Shown: positions 29,116-37,908, counted from the stretch's first letter. The stretch is 64,000 nucleotides of DNA from Bosea sp. AS-1 (GCF_002220095.1 NZ_CP022372.1:2018501-2082500); one strand, 5' to 3'. The notes: a model not told the origin generated them from the letters alone. A program made the numbers and translations.

Positions 29116-29736
29116 CTATTCCATCACCGCTGCCTTGAGGATGCAGACCATGAGGGCATGGCCCGGCTCCTTGCCGACGCAGCGGACGATGTGACGGCGG
29201 TCGCAGCGATAGCGCAGGGTCTCGCCGGCCTTGGCGCGCTGAACGATGTCGCCGACCTCGACCTCGAACTCGCCGGCAGTGACGGAGAGGGATTCGATCG
29301 AGCCGCGCTGGTGGCCTTCCGAATCGAGCTCGCCGCCGGGCTCGGAGGAGACCTCGTACCATTGCAGCCACTCGACCGTCTTGATCCAGCCGATGATGGC
29401 GAGCTTGAGCTTGCCATCTTCCGAGACGAGGATCGGCGTGTCGGCGCGCGTGGTCTTGTCGATGAAGGGCTCTTCCTCGCCGCTGGAGAGGACGCGCTCG
29501 ATCGAGATGTCGAGCGCCTGGGAGAGCCGCCAGATCGTCGCCAGCGTCGGGTTGGTCTCGTTGCGTTCGATCTGGCTGATGATCGACTTGGCGACGCCAG
29601 ACTGCTCAGCGAGGTCGGAGAGCGAGAAGTTATAGGCCTTGCGTAGGCGCTGGATTGTCTTGCCGAGTTGGCCGGAGATGACCTGCGCGCCCGATTCCAG
29701 CTCGCGTCCGCCGCGCTCTTTCGTCTCGATGCCCAT
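29116..29736 (-). CDS. XRE regulator with C-terminal cupin
   Basis: A 206-residue transcription factor. The HTH domain is residues about 22-80 ([53 protein letters not shown]). A cupin-2 sensor domain fills the C-terminal half ([27 protein letters not shown]). Related regulators such as PuuR and SutR act near catabolic genes and sense a small ligand or sulfur compound. ATG 29736 is preferred over the TTG at 29778. It sits directly upstream of the hydroxynitrile-lyase-like cupin, which is the obvious candidate target. Confidence 0.9.
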   Translation of the reverse strand: MGIETKERGGRELESGAQVISGQLGKTIQRLRKAYNFSLSDLAEQSGVAKSIISQIERNETNPTLATIWRLSQALDISIERVLSSGEEEPFIDKTTRADTPILVSEDGKLKLAIIGWIKTVEWLQWYEVSSEPGGELDSEGHQRGSIESLSVTAGEFEVEVGDIVQRAKAGETLRYRCDRRHIVRCVGKEPGHALMVCILKAAVME

Positions 29737-29852
29737 TCCGCCGTCCTGTTCGCTGCCTGGATCGCGTGCCCTCGCCAACGATCTTTATAACGAACGAACA
29801 ATGCCTGTTCTCCGGTTACGGAGCAAGTCTCGCGGCCGGATTCGGTGTCGCT

Positions 29853-30776
29853 TCAGGTTATGCGGCTGGGGCCGACTTCGCGTTGTGCCTGCCGCGCGAG
29901 ACCGAGCTGACGCTCACGGAAGATGACGTAGATCCCGGAGGAGATGACGATGAAGGCGCCGATCACGATCGTCGAGGCCGGCCATTCGCCGAACCAGAAC
30001 CAGCCGATCGCCACCGCCCACAGCATGGTGGAGTACTCGAAGGGGGCGACCAGCGAAGCGTCGCCATAGCGATAGGCCTGGACGATCAGGATCTGGCCGA
30101 GGCCGCCGAGGATGCCGATGACGACCATCAGCGCGGCATCCTGATAGGTGGGGACGTTCCAGCCGAGGAGGATGGTCGAGAGGCCGAGCAGGCTGGTCAG
30201 CAGCATGAAGTAGAAGACGATGGCACCGGTGCGCTCGGTCTGGGTCAGCAGGCGGACCTCGACCGAAGCGAAGGCCGAGCAGAAGGCGCCGGCGAGGCCG
30301 AGCGCGGCACCGACGGCCGCACCCGGTCCGAGCTGATGGGAACCGGCGCCGAGATGGGGGGAGAGCATGATGAGGACGCCGACGAAGCCGATCGTCACCG
30401 CGCTCCAGCGGTAGATGCGCACGCGTTCCTTCAGCACCAGCGCGGCCAGCACGACGACGGCGAGCGGCGCGGCATAGCCGATGGCGACAGCCTCCGACAG
30501 CGGCAGGAACTGCAGGGCCGCGAAGCCGCAGAACATGCCGGTCGAGCCCATGATGCCGCGCTTGAGATGGCCGCGCAGATTGTCCGTCTTCAGGGCGGCC
30601 GGCAGCTCGGCACGCCAGGCGAGCCAGATCAGCAGCGGAATCATCGCGAAAAAGGAGCGAACGAAGACGATCTCGCCCGTCGGGTAGCGCGTCGAGATGG
30701 CTTTGATGCCGGCCGACATCAGCGTGAAGAACAGCGCCGAGAGCAGCTTGAGACTGATGCCGAGAAGAGGGGACAA
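29853..30776 (-). CDS. DMT-superfamily (EamA) transporter
   Basis: A 307-residue inner-membrane protein with ten helices in two EamA repeats. Repeat signatures include RSFFAMIPLLIWL, KRGIMGSTGMFCGFAALQFLPLSEAVAIGYAAPL and the second-half counterpart AYRYGDASLVAPFEYSTMLWAVAIGWFWFGEWP. Members export amino acids, metabolites or drugs; S-adenosylmethionine and riboflavin transport are known in related branches. The substrate cannot be deduced. The start is TTG 30776, with no strong Shine-Dalgarno, so the N-terminus is uncertain. It shares its strand with the regulator-cupin pair 117 bp downstream. Confidence 0.87.
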   Translation of the reverse strand: MSPLLGISLKLLSALFFTLMSAGIKAISTRYPTGEIVFVRSFFAMIPLLIWLAWRAELPAALKTDNLRGHLKRGIMGSTGMFCGFAALQFLPLSEAVAIGYAAPLAVVVLAALVLKERVRIYRWSAVTIGFVGVLIMLSPHLGAGSHQLGPGAAVGAALGLAGAFCSAFASVEVRLLTQTERTGAIVFYFMLLTSLLGLSTILLGWNVPTYQDAALMVVIGILGGLGQILIVQAYRYGDASLVAPFEYSTMLWAVAIGWFWFGEWPASTIVIGAFIVISSGIYVIFRERQLGLARQAQREVGPSRIT

Positions 30777-30799
30777 GGCGGCGGCGCTGCGGGATGGCG

Positions 30800-30825
30800 G
30801 GAACGGTTTCGAGCGAAACCGTTCC
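30800..30825. repeat. 12-bp perfect palindromic hairpin
   Basis: GGAACGGTTTCG and CGAAACCGTTCC are separated by two bases, in the 130-bp gap between the SDR stop and the transporter start. It may be a terminator for the SDR gene or an operator; no T-run follows on minus. Confidence 0.55.
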
Positions 30826-30906
30826 TCCTTAGATCATGTCGAGGCGGGGTTGCGAAGCGTCAAGGCTGCAACACCGCCCAGCTGTTGGCGTGCGTCGTTC
30901 GCTCGA

Positions 30907-31686
30907 TCAGAACGTGCCGCGGAAGGAGCCGCCGTCGATCAGGAAGTTCTGGCCGGTGATGTAGCCGGCGTGGACACTGGCCAGGAAGGCGCAGAGCTTG
31001 CCGAACTCGTCGGGGGTGCCGAGGCGGCCGGCAGGGACAGCGGCGAGCCGGTTCTTCGTCGCCTGCTCGATGCTGATGCCCTGCATCTCGGCCACCTTGT
31101 TGGTCGCGGTCTTGATCCGGTCGGTGTCGAAGACGCCGGGCAGGATGTTGTTGATGGTAACGTTGGCGTGGGCGACCTCGCGTGCGACGCCCGAGAGGAA
31201 GGCGGTGAGGCCGGCGCGGGCGGCAGACGAGACGTCGAGCCCGGTCAGCGGCGTCACCACGCTCGCCGAGGTGATGTTGACGATGCGGCCGAAGCCGCGC
31301 GCGATCATGCCGTCGATCACGCTCTGCACCAGCTCGAGTGGCGTCGCCATGTTCTGCACCACGCCTTCGAGCAGGCCCTCGCGCGTCACCTCGCGGAAGG
31401 GCTTCGGCGGCGGCCCGCCATTGTTGTTGACGAGGATGTCCGGTGCCGGCGCGGCGGCGAGCAGCGCATCCTGCCCGGCCTTGGTCGCGACATCGGCGAC
31501 CACGGCGATGACGGTCGCGCCGGTGCTGGCGCGAATCTGGCTCGCCGTCGCTTCGAGCGTTGCGGCGTTGCGGCCGTTGATGACGACCGTGCAGCCGGCT
31601 TCGGCGAGGGCCTGCGCGCAGCCGCGGCCGAGCCCCTTGCTGGAGGCGCAGACGATGGCCGTGCGGCCCGCAATTCCAAGATCCAT
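30907..31686 (-). CDS. SDR protein lacking the YxxxK motif
   Basis: A 259-residue short-chain dehydrogenase/reductase fold. The dinucleotide motif is intact but unusual (VCASSKGLGRG), NNNGG stands where NNAG is expected, and the catalytic Ser lies in ITSASVV. At the position of YxxxK the sequence reads SSAARAGL, so Tyr is Ser and Lys is Arg. This matches a recognised BKR-like SDR subgroup that lacks the catalytic tetrad. Its activity, if any, is unknown. The C-terminal IDGGSFRGTF is typical of classical SDRs. Start ATG 31686 is preceded by GGGAGAAAAG. Divergent from the LpxH-like gene. Confidence 0.87.
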   Translation of the reverse strand: MDLGIAGRTAIVCASSKGLGRGCAQALAEAGCTVVINGRNAATLEATASQIRASTGATVIAVVADVATKAGQDALLAAAPAPDILVNNNGGPPPKPFREVTREGLLEGVVQNMATPLELVQSVIDGMIARGFGRIVNITSASVVTPLTGLDVSSAARAGLTAFLSGVAREVAHANVTINNILPGVFDTDRIKTATNKVAEMQGISIEQATKNRLAAVPAGRLGTPDEFGKLCAFLASVHAGYITGQNFLIDGGSFRGTF

Positions 31687-31830
31687 CAGCTTTTCTCCCG
31701 TGAGCCTGGGGTGCTGCGACGACGCAGCCATCCATCGGCAAGGCAGAGCATGGATTGGCGGCTCCGTCATCAAAGCGCAACGCAAATCAGACACACGCCG
31801 CAGGCATCGCAACAGCATGGGCCGCCGGGC

Positions 31831-32736
31831 ATGAGCGACGAGGACGACGCGAAGCGGGTTCGCAGCATCTTCATCTCGGATCTGCATCTGGGCACGCGCG
31901 GGGCCCAGGCCGATCTCGTGCTGGAATTCCTGCGCGCCTACGACGCTCCCACCATCTATCTGGTCGGCGACATCATCGACGGCTGGCGGCTGAAGAGCGG
32001 CTGGTACTTCCCGCAGAGCCACAACGACGTCATCCAGAAGCTGCTGCGCAAGGTGCGCAAGGGCTCGAAGCTGATCTACGTCACCGGCAACCACGATGAC
32101 TTTCTGCGCGACTTCACCGGCCTGCAGTTCGGCGGCATCACGCTGGTCGACGACATCGTCCACGAGACGGCGGACGGCAAGCGTCTGCTCGTCATCCATG
32201 GCGACCTGTTCGATCTCGTCGTGCGCAACGCCAAATGGCTCGCGCTGCTCGGCGACTGGGCCTACACCGTCGCGCTCGGGCTCAACATGGCGCTGAACAA
32301 GGTGCGGCGCTGGCTGCAGCTGCCGCACTGGTCGCTTTCGGCCTGGGCCAAGCACAAGGTCAAGAACGCCGTGAATTACATCGGCGAGTTCGAGACCTGC
32401 CTCGCCGAGGAGGCCCGCAGGCACAACGCCGACGGTGTGATCTGCGGCCACATCCACCATGCCGCCTTCCGTGAGATCGCAGGCCTGACCTATATCAACA
32501 CCGGCGACTGGGTGGAGAGCTGCACCGCCTTCGTCGAGCATCATGACGGGCGCTTCGAGCTGATCCGCTGGCCGCAAGGGCGGCTCAAGGGTGAAGCGGC
32601 GGTCCCGGTCGTCGTGCCGGCACGGCCGGCTGCCGTGCCGGAACTCGTCGAGGCGGCCCGGAGCATGCTGGGACCCATGGAGCTGGCGCGCATTCTGGGC
32701 GGCCAGCCGGAAACGGCCGAACGGAAAGCGCGCTGA
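31831..32736 (+). CDS. LpxH-like metallophosphoesterase
   Basis: A 301-residue calcineurin-like phosphatase of the UDP-2,3-diacylglucosamine diphosphatase family. Metal motifs appear in order: SDLHLG, GDIIDGW, GNHDD, VIHGD and GHIHHA. A C-terminal extension (residues about 255-301) ends in an amphipathic helix. True LpxH acts in lipid A synthesis; many alphaproteobacteria use LpxI instead, so this could be a paralog with another nucleotide-sugar lipid substrate. The stop codon overlaps the start of the glycosyltransferase gene by one base, so the two are translationally coupled and likely work on the same lipid. Confidence 0.85.
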   Translation: MSDEDDAKRVRSIFISDLHLGTRGAQADLVLEFLRAYDAPTIYLVGDIIDGWRLKSGWYFPQSHNDVIQKLLRKVRKGSKLIYVTGNHDDFLRDFTGLQFGGITLVDDIVHETADGKRLLVIHGDLFDLVVRNAKWLALLGDWAYTVALGLNMALNKVRRWLQLPHWSLSAWAKHKVKNAVNYIGEFETCLAEEARRHNADGVICGHIHHAAFREIAGLTYINTGDWVESCTAFVEHHDGRFELIRWPQGRLKGEAAVPVVVPARPAAVPELVEAARSMLGPMELARILGGQPETAERKAR

Positions 32737-33845
32737 TGCGCATCCTCATCGCGACCGACGCCTGGCGGCCGCAGATCAACGGCGTCGTGCGCTCGCTGGA
32801 GCGGATGATCCAGGCTGCGCCGGATTTCGGCGCGACGGCGGCTGCGCTGACGCCGGAGGGTTTCCGGCAGATCGCCATGCCGAGCTACCCCGATATCCGG
32901 CTTGCGCTCGCGACCCGGCGCGCACTGGCGGAGCGGATCGCCGAATTCGGACCGGACCATATCCATATCGCGACCGAAGGGCCGATCGGCTGGCTGACGC
33001 GGGCGGTCTGCCTCGCGCAGAAGCGCCCCTTCACCACGAGCTATCACACGCGCTTCCCGCAATATGTCGCGGCGCGCTGGCCCATTCCCGAGAGCTGGAG
33101 CTACGGGCTGCTGCGGCGGTTTCACGGCCCGGCGGCGGCGGTGATGGTTTCGACCGCGACAGTGGAGGAGGAGCTGCGCGGGCACGGCTTTCAGAAGCTG
33201 GTGCGCTGGGGGCGGGGCGTCGATCTCGATCTGTTCCATCCGCGCCCACAGAGCGTGCTCGAGCTGCCGCGGCCAATCTTCCTCAGCGTCGGGCGCGTTG
33301 CGGTGGAGAAGAATCTCGAGGCTTTCCTGTCGCTCAGGTTGCCAGGCAGCAAGGTCGTCGTCGGCGACGGGCCGGCTCGGGTCGATCTGCAGCGCGCCTT
33401 TCCTGACGTGCATTTCCTCGGCGTGAAGGAGGGCGAGGCGCTCGCGGCGATCTACGCCTCCTCAGACGTCTTCGTTTTCCCAAGCCTGACCGACACCTTC
33501 GGCATCGTCTTGCTGGAGGCCGCAGCGAGCGGGTTGCCGGTCGCGGCCTTTCCGGTGCAGGGCCCGCGCGACGTCTTCGCCGGCAGCGGCGCAGCGGTGC
33601 TCGACGAGGACCTGCGCAGTGCCGCGATGCAAGCGCTCCGGATCCCTGCCGAAACCTCGCTTGAGCTCGCCGCGCGCTATAGCTGGGCGAGCAGCGCGGC
33701 GCAGTTCTACGGTCATATCCGGCGCGTGGCGCAACAGGCCGGCTATCTGCCGCAGGAGCCGGCCGTCCCCGCCACCAGCAGCTTCACAGCCTTCGCGAAC
33801 GGGCGTGGCGCGGAAGGGCGCGTGCCGCAGCGCCTGCCGGCTTGA
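32736..33845 (+). CDS. GT4-family glycosyltransferase
   Basis: A 369-residue GT-B enzyme. The N-terminal domain begins RILIATDAWRPQINGVVRSLE and the C-terminal donor-binding domain has SVGRVAVEKNLEAFL and FVFPSLTDTFGIVLLEAAASG, the E-x7-E-like region of GT4. This branch includes mannosyl and glucuronosyl transferases that act on diacylglycerol or phosphatidylinositol. Together with the overlapping LpxH-like gene it suggests a glycolipid pathway; the exact sugar is not deducible. The 3' end overlaps the convergent antiporter gene by 62 bp. Confidence 0.9.
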   Translation: MRILIATDAWRPQINGVVRSLERMIQAAPDFGATAAALTPEGFRQIAMPSYPDIRLALATRRALAERIAEFGPDHIHIATEGPIGWLTRAVCLAQKRPFTTSYHTRFPQYVAARWPIPESWSYGLLRRFHGPAAAVMVSTATVEEELRGHGFQKLVRWGRGVDLDLFHPRPQSVLELPRPIFLSVGRVAVEKNLEAFLSLRLPGSKVVVGDGPARVDLQRAFPDVHFLGVKEGEALAAIYASSDVFVFPSLTDTFGIVLLEAAASGLPVAAFPVQGPRDVFAGSGAAVLDEDLRSAAMQALRIPAETSLELAARYSWASSAAQFYGHIRRVAQQAGYLPQEPAVPATSSFTAFANGRGAEGRVPQRLPA

Positions 33846-35574
33846 GTTGGGCACGGAAGCCGTCGCGCCGCTCATGCACCGAAGCGATGACGAGGCCCAT
33901 CGGTACGCCGAGGCCGACGAGCGCAGCCTCCGACAATTGCAGGCTCGCCTCGATGGTTTCCGGCACGGCATCGTTCACGCCGATCTCGTAAAGATGGCGG
34001 GCGTGGGCCGCGTCGCGGGCGCGGGCGACGATGACGATGTCCGGTCGCAAGGCCCGCGCCGCCTGCACGGTCGCATCGACGGCGCGCGGATTGTCGATGG
34101 TCACGATCAGCGCCGTCGCCTCCTCCAGCCCGCATAGCTTGAGGAATTCCGCCTGCGTCGCGTCGCCGTAGAAGGCGGGGCGGCCTGCGCGGCGCTGGGC
34201 GGTGATCAGCGAGGCATCCGAATCGATGACGATGTGGGACTTGCCGTGCTCTTCCAGCATCGAGGCGACCAGGCGCCCGACTCGGCCACCGCCGACGACG
34301 ATGGCGCGGGGCGCCTGGTCGTCCGGCGGCAGGATCTTCGCCTCGTCGGGAAGGGCGACGGCGGGAGCGAGCTTCTGGGCGAAATGGCGGGCGAGGCGGG
34401 CCTGCAGCGGCAACGTGACCATCGTCAGCGAAACGGCGGCCAGCGCGATGCTGCTCGCGCCCTGGTTGACCAAGTCCGCGCTGGTGGCGCCGTTCAGCAG
34501 CACGAAGGCGAACTCGCCACCGGGGCTGACCATCAGCGCCGTTTCGAGCGCGGTCGCCGAGGACAGCCGGAAGCGCCGGGCGAGAGCGAAGATGATCAGG
34601 CTCTTGATCGCAACCAGCCCTGCCGCGACAGCGAGGATCGCAAAGGGGTGGGTCGCGATCTGGGCCGGGTTCACACCCATGCCGACGGTGAGGAAGAAGA
34701 CGCCGATCAACAGTGACTTGAACGGATCGATCGTGACCTCGACCGCGCGACGGAACTCGGTCTCGGCCAGCAGCAGTCCGGCGATGAAGGCGCCGAGCCC
34801 CATGGAGAGGCCGGCGGCGGCGGCGATCAGCCCGGTGCCGAGCGCGGTCAGGAGCGTCGCGGCCATGAAGCTTTCGGCCGAGTCGGTCGAGGCGACGAGA
34901 CGGAAGAGCGGCTTCAGCGCCAGCCGACCGATGATGACGATGGTGGCAATGGCGACCGCCGCCTGGATGAAGGCCTGCGCCAGTCCGGCGAGCAACGAGC
35001 CGGAACCATTCTGCGTGTCGAGCACATTGACCAGGAACAGCAGCGGCACGACCGCCAGATCCTGGCAGAGCAGGATGGCGAAGCTGGCGCGCCCGGCCGA
35101 GGTGGTCATCCGCTTCTTGGCGGCAAGCAGCTCGACGATCATCGCCGTCGAGGAGAGGGCAAGGCCGAAACCGATGATCAGCGCCGCCGTGGCCGGTTGG
35201 CCGAGCGCATAGGCGATGAGCCCGATGGCGGCGGCGGAAAGCCCGACCTGGGCAAGTCCGAGGCCGAAGACGAGGCGCTTCATCGTCATCAGGCGCTCGA
35301 GGGACAGTTCCAGCCCGATGACGAAGAGCAGGAAGGCGACGCCGAGCTCGGCCGGGCCGGCCAGCGCCTCGGCATTCGAGACGGTGATGGTTCTGAGCAG
35401 CGGTACGGTTGAGACCAACCCGCCGAGGCCGAAGGGGCCGAGCAGGGCGCCGCAAGCGATGAAGGCGATGATCGAATTGACCTTGAGCGTCTTCGCGAGC
35501 GGCACGACCACTCCCGCCGTCGCGAGCACGACGACGGCGTCCTTGTAGACGGAGGGATCGACGGTTCCGGCCAA
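33784..35574 (-). CDS. Kef-type cation/proton antiporter with TrkA-N domain
   Basis: A 596-residue CPA2 antiporter. Residues 10-400 form about 12-13 helices, with the LLFVIGLELSLERLM and MGLGAFIAGLLLAETEF segments typical of KefB/KefC. Residues about 415-530 are a TrkA-N (RCK) domain with the NAD motif IVVGGGRVGRL. A basic tail follows. It probably moves K+ (or Na+) out against protons and is gated by nucleotides; glutathione gating is not evident. No KefF/KefG ancillary gene is adjacent. TTG 35574 is the only suitable start. Divergent from the MoxR gene. Confidence 0.9.
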   Translation of the reverse strand: MAGTVDPSVYKDAVVVLATAGVVVPLAKTLKVNSIIAFIACGALLGPFGLGGLVSTVPLLRTITVSNAEALAGPAELGVAFLLFVIGLELSLERLMTMKRLVFGLGLAQVGLSAAAIGLIAYALGQPATAALIIGFGLALSSTAMIVELLAAKKRMTTSAGRASFAILLCQDLAVVPLLFLVNVLDTQNGSGSLLAGLAQAFIQAAVAIATIVIIGRLALKPLFRLVASTDSAESFMAATLLTALGTGLIAAAAGLSMGLGAFIAGLLLAETEFRRAVEVTIDPFKSLLIGVFFLTVGMGVNPAQIATHPFAILAVAAGLVAIKSLIIFALARRFRLSSATALETALMVSPGGEFAFVLLNGATSADLVNQGASSIALAAVSLTMVTLPLQARLARHFAQKLAPAVALPDEAKILPPDDQAPRAIVVGGGRVGRLVASMLEEHGKSHIVIDSDASLITAQRRAGRPAFYGDATQAEFLKLCGLEEATALIVTIDNPRAVDATVQAARALRPDIVIVARARDAAHARHLYEIGVNDAVPETIEASLQLSEAALVGLGVPMGLVIASVHERRDGFRAQLKPAGAAARALPRHARSRRL

Positions 35575-35787
35575 GGCCTGCCCTTACGATTCGAACGGTT
35601 GGGATGGTCCGGGTATTCTTGCGGTTCGCAGGTGCGATGCACAACCTTCGAATCGCTGCGACCGCGAGAAATTTGCGTTGCCGCGCGAGCCTTTAGGCAG
35701 AAGCGCTGCGATGGGTTGCGCAAAACGCGGTTTTGTCCGCCTTTGCGAATGCGCTAGCGTTAGCGGCCACGCTCAGAAGGATCGTCC

Positions 35788-36633
35788 ATGCGTTTTGCCG
35801 GCACCGAGAACTATGTCGCGACCGAGGATCTCACGGTGGCCGTCAATGCCGCGATCCGGCTGGAGCGGCCGCTGCTGGTGAAGGGCGAACCCGGGACCGG
35901 CAAGACGGTGCTCGCGGAAGAGGTCGCGGCCGCGCTCGGGGCACCGCTGATCACCTGGCACATCAAGTCGACCACTAAGGCGCAGCAGGGCCTCTACGAA
36001 TACGATGCGGTGAGCCGCCTGCGCGACAGCCAGCTCGGCGATCCGCGCGTGTCCGATATCGCGAACTACATCAAGCGGGGCAAGCTCTGGGAGGCCTTCG
36101 CCTCGCCGGTGAGGCCGGTGCTGCTGATCGACGAGATCGACAAGGCGGATATCGAGTTTCCGAACGACCTCCTGCTCGAGCTCGACCGCATGGAGTTCCA
36201 CGTCTACGAGACGGGCGAGACGATCAAGGCGGCGCAGCGGCCGGTGATGATCATAACCTCCAATAACGAGAAGGAGCTGCCGGACGCCTTCCTGCGTCGC
36301 TGCTTCTTCCACTACATCCGGTTCCCCGATGCCGAGACGATGCAGGCCATCGTCGAGGTGCATTTCCCCGGCATCAAGAAGCGCCTGATGGAGGAGGCGC
36401 TCAGGCTGTTTTTCGAGGTACGCGACGTGCCGGGCCTGAAGAAGAAGCCTTCGACCTCCGAGCTGCTCGACTGGCTGAAGCTTCTCGTGGCGGAGGATAT
36501 CGGCCCGGAGGTGCTGCGCGAGCGCGACCCGCGCAAGCTGATCCCGCCGCTGCATGGCGCGCTGCTGAAGAACGAGCAGGACGTCTCGCTCTTCGAGAAG
36601 CTCGCCTTCATGGCGCGGCGCGAAAGTCGTTGA
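35788..36633 (+). CDS. MoxR/CoxD-type AAA+ ATPase
   Basis: A 281-residue chaperone-like ATPase. Walker A is GEPGTGKT (33-40), Walker B is VLLIDEIDKAD near 113, sensor 1 is ITSNNEKELPDAFLRR, and the insert in the pre-sensor region is MoxR-like. The sequence TWHIKSTTKAQQGLYEYDAVSRLRDSQ is characteristic of the CoxD/GvpN-like branch that helps mature metalloenzymes. Normally a VWA-domain gene (CoxE) follows; here the next gene is on the other strand, so the partner must be elsewhere. It could act on the coxL-like enzyme 12 kb away; this is speculation. Confidence 0.9.
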   Translation: MRFAGTENYVATEDLTVAVNAAIRLERPLLVKGEPGTGKTVLAEEVAAALGAPLITWHIKSTTKAQQGLYEYDAVSRLRDSQLGDPRVSDIANYIKRGKLWEAFASPVRPVLLIDEIDKADIEFPNDLLLELDRMEFHVYETGETIKAAQRPVMIITSNNEKELPDAFLRRCFFHYIRFPDAETMQAIVEVHFPGIKKRLMEEALRLFFEVRDVPGLKKKPSTSELLDWLKLLVAEDIGPEVLRERDPRKLIPPLHGALLKNEQDVSLFEKLAFMARRESR

Positions 36634-36640
36634 ACTTGCG

Positions 36641-37894
36641 TCAGCCGATGCCCAGCAACGGGCGGGCATTCAGCGCGGCAACAAGTGCCGCCGCAGTGGC
36701 GCAGGCATAGGTGAGGGCGAAGGCGTCGACGGTGCGCAGCGCTGTGCCTGGGCGGAGCGATGAGGCAAGGAGCGCGACGCCCGGCACGATCTGCATGGCG
36801 TGCAGCGCCAGGAAATGGGCGAGGCGCAGATCGCCGACGCTCAGAGACCAGCCGAAGAACGGGATGACGGCAGCCGAAGGCGGCGGCGTGCCGACCGTGT
36901 GGCCGCCGGCACTGCTCAGCACCGCGCCGGAGAGGATGCCGAGAATGGCGGTGAGGCCGAGACCGAGGATGAGGGAGCGGCGCAACACCGCCGGCAATGG
37001 CGCTGCGTCCTTGCGGGCCAAGCCATAGGCGAGGATGCCGCTCGCCGCGGTGAAGAGCACGGCCGCGATGCCCATGGCCGCATAGAAAGCGATCGCCGTC
37101 GGGCTGCCCTGATTGTAGTGGGAGGCTTCGCCACGCGAGGCGCGCCAGGCGATATAGACGAGCTCGAAGAAGAGCAGTCCGATCACTGGCCAGACCGTGA
37201 AGCGGCCGAGCCGCGAGCGCTGGAAGGCTTCGCCGGTCAGCGGCAGCAGCAGTGCGAAGGAGAACAGATAGATCGCGATCGAGATTTCGAATTTCAGCGG
37301 CTTGAGCCAGACATTGTCACCGTTGAAGAGCCGTGTGTCGATGGCATAGGCGAGCAGCGTCGGAACGATGAGGAGCACCATCGCGATGCCGGCTGCGCTC
37401 AGGCGTGGCTCCCACTCCAGGGCACGGAACGGCGCGGGCAGCCGCGCCAGGAAGCGCGGAATCCGGTCTTCCACGACGATGTCGCGGCTCGTCGCGACGA
37501 GGCGATAGAGCAGGTAGCCGGCCGGGCCGAAGAGGAAGGTCAGGACGAGAACCGGGATCATCGCCCAATGCGGCAGGCCCGCGTGCTGCGAGCGGCGCAG
37601 CAACCAGGCGCCAATCAGCAGGTCGAAGGCAAGGTAATGCACCCAGCCGGCGAGCAGCAGCGGCCTCGAGGCAAACAGGGCTGCGACGTCGTCGAGCGAT
37701 GAAAAGCCGCCTTGCGCCTCGTGCCAACACACGCCGATCAGGACGAAATAGCCGAGGGCCAATAGGGTCGGGATAAGGGCGCCGGCCAGAACCTGGCCCG
37801 CCCGCCAGCGCGGTGTGGCGATCAGCAGGAGCCAACCGCAAATGGCCAGCAGATTGGCTCCGGAGAAGGCAGCGTCCCATGTCAAAGCCGGCAT
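36641..37894 (-). CDS. ABA4-like membrane protein with extra C-terminal domain
   Basis: A 417-residue polytopic membrane protein. Residues 5-140 match ABA4-like (DUF4281) proteins: ANLLAICGWLLLIATP, FSSLDDVAALFASRPLLLAGWVHYLAFDLLIGAWL and LTFLFGPAGYLLYRLV. Plant ABA4 is needed for neoxanthin synthesis; the bacterial role is unknown. Residues about 165-417 add a second membrane domain with about seven helices and buried polar groups (GDNVWLKPLKFEISIAIYLF, ASHYNQGSPTAIAFY, GDLRLAHFLALHAMQIVPG). The start is one of two ATGs, 37897 or 37894; the GGAGG site favours 37894. It is divergent from a TetR gene, with operator-like repeats between. Confidence 0.8.
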   Translation of the reverse strand: MPALTWDAAFSGANLLAICGWLLLIATPRWRAGQVLAGALIPTLLALGYFVLIGVCWHEAQGGFSSLDDVAALFASRPLLLAGWVHYLAFDLLIGAWLLRRSQHAGLPHWAMIPVLVLTFLFGPAGYLLYRLVATSRDIVVEDRIPRFLARLPAPFRALEWEPRLSAAGIAMVLLIVPTLLAYAIDTRLFNGDNVWLKPLKFEISIAIYLFSFALLLPLTGEAFQRSRLGRFTVWPVIGLLFFELVYIAWRASRGEASHYNQGSPTAIAFYAAMGIAAVLFTAASGILAYGLARKDAAPLPAVLRRSLILGLGLTAILGILSGAVLSSAGGHTVGTPPPSAAVIPFFGWSLSVGDLRLAHFLALHAMQIVPGVALLASSLRPGTALRTVDAFALTYACATAAALVAALNARPLLGIG

Positions 37895-37908
37895 CATTCC
37901 CTCCAAAC

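Noticed and set aside
30697..31830. 378-codon N-terminal extension of the LpxH-like gene
   Set aside because: The extension is antisense to the SDR gene and has no domain; the phosphatase fold begins right after ATG 31831.
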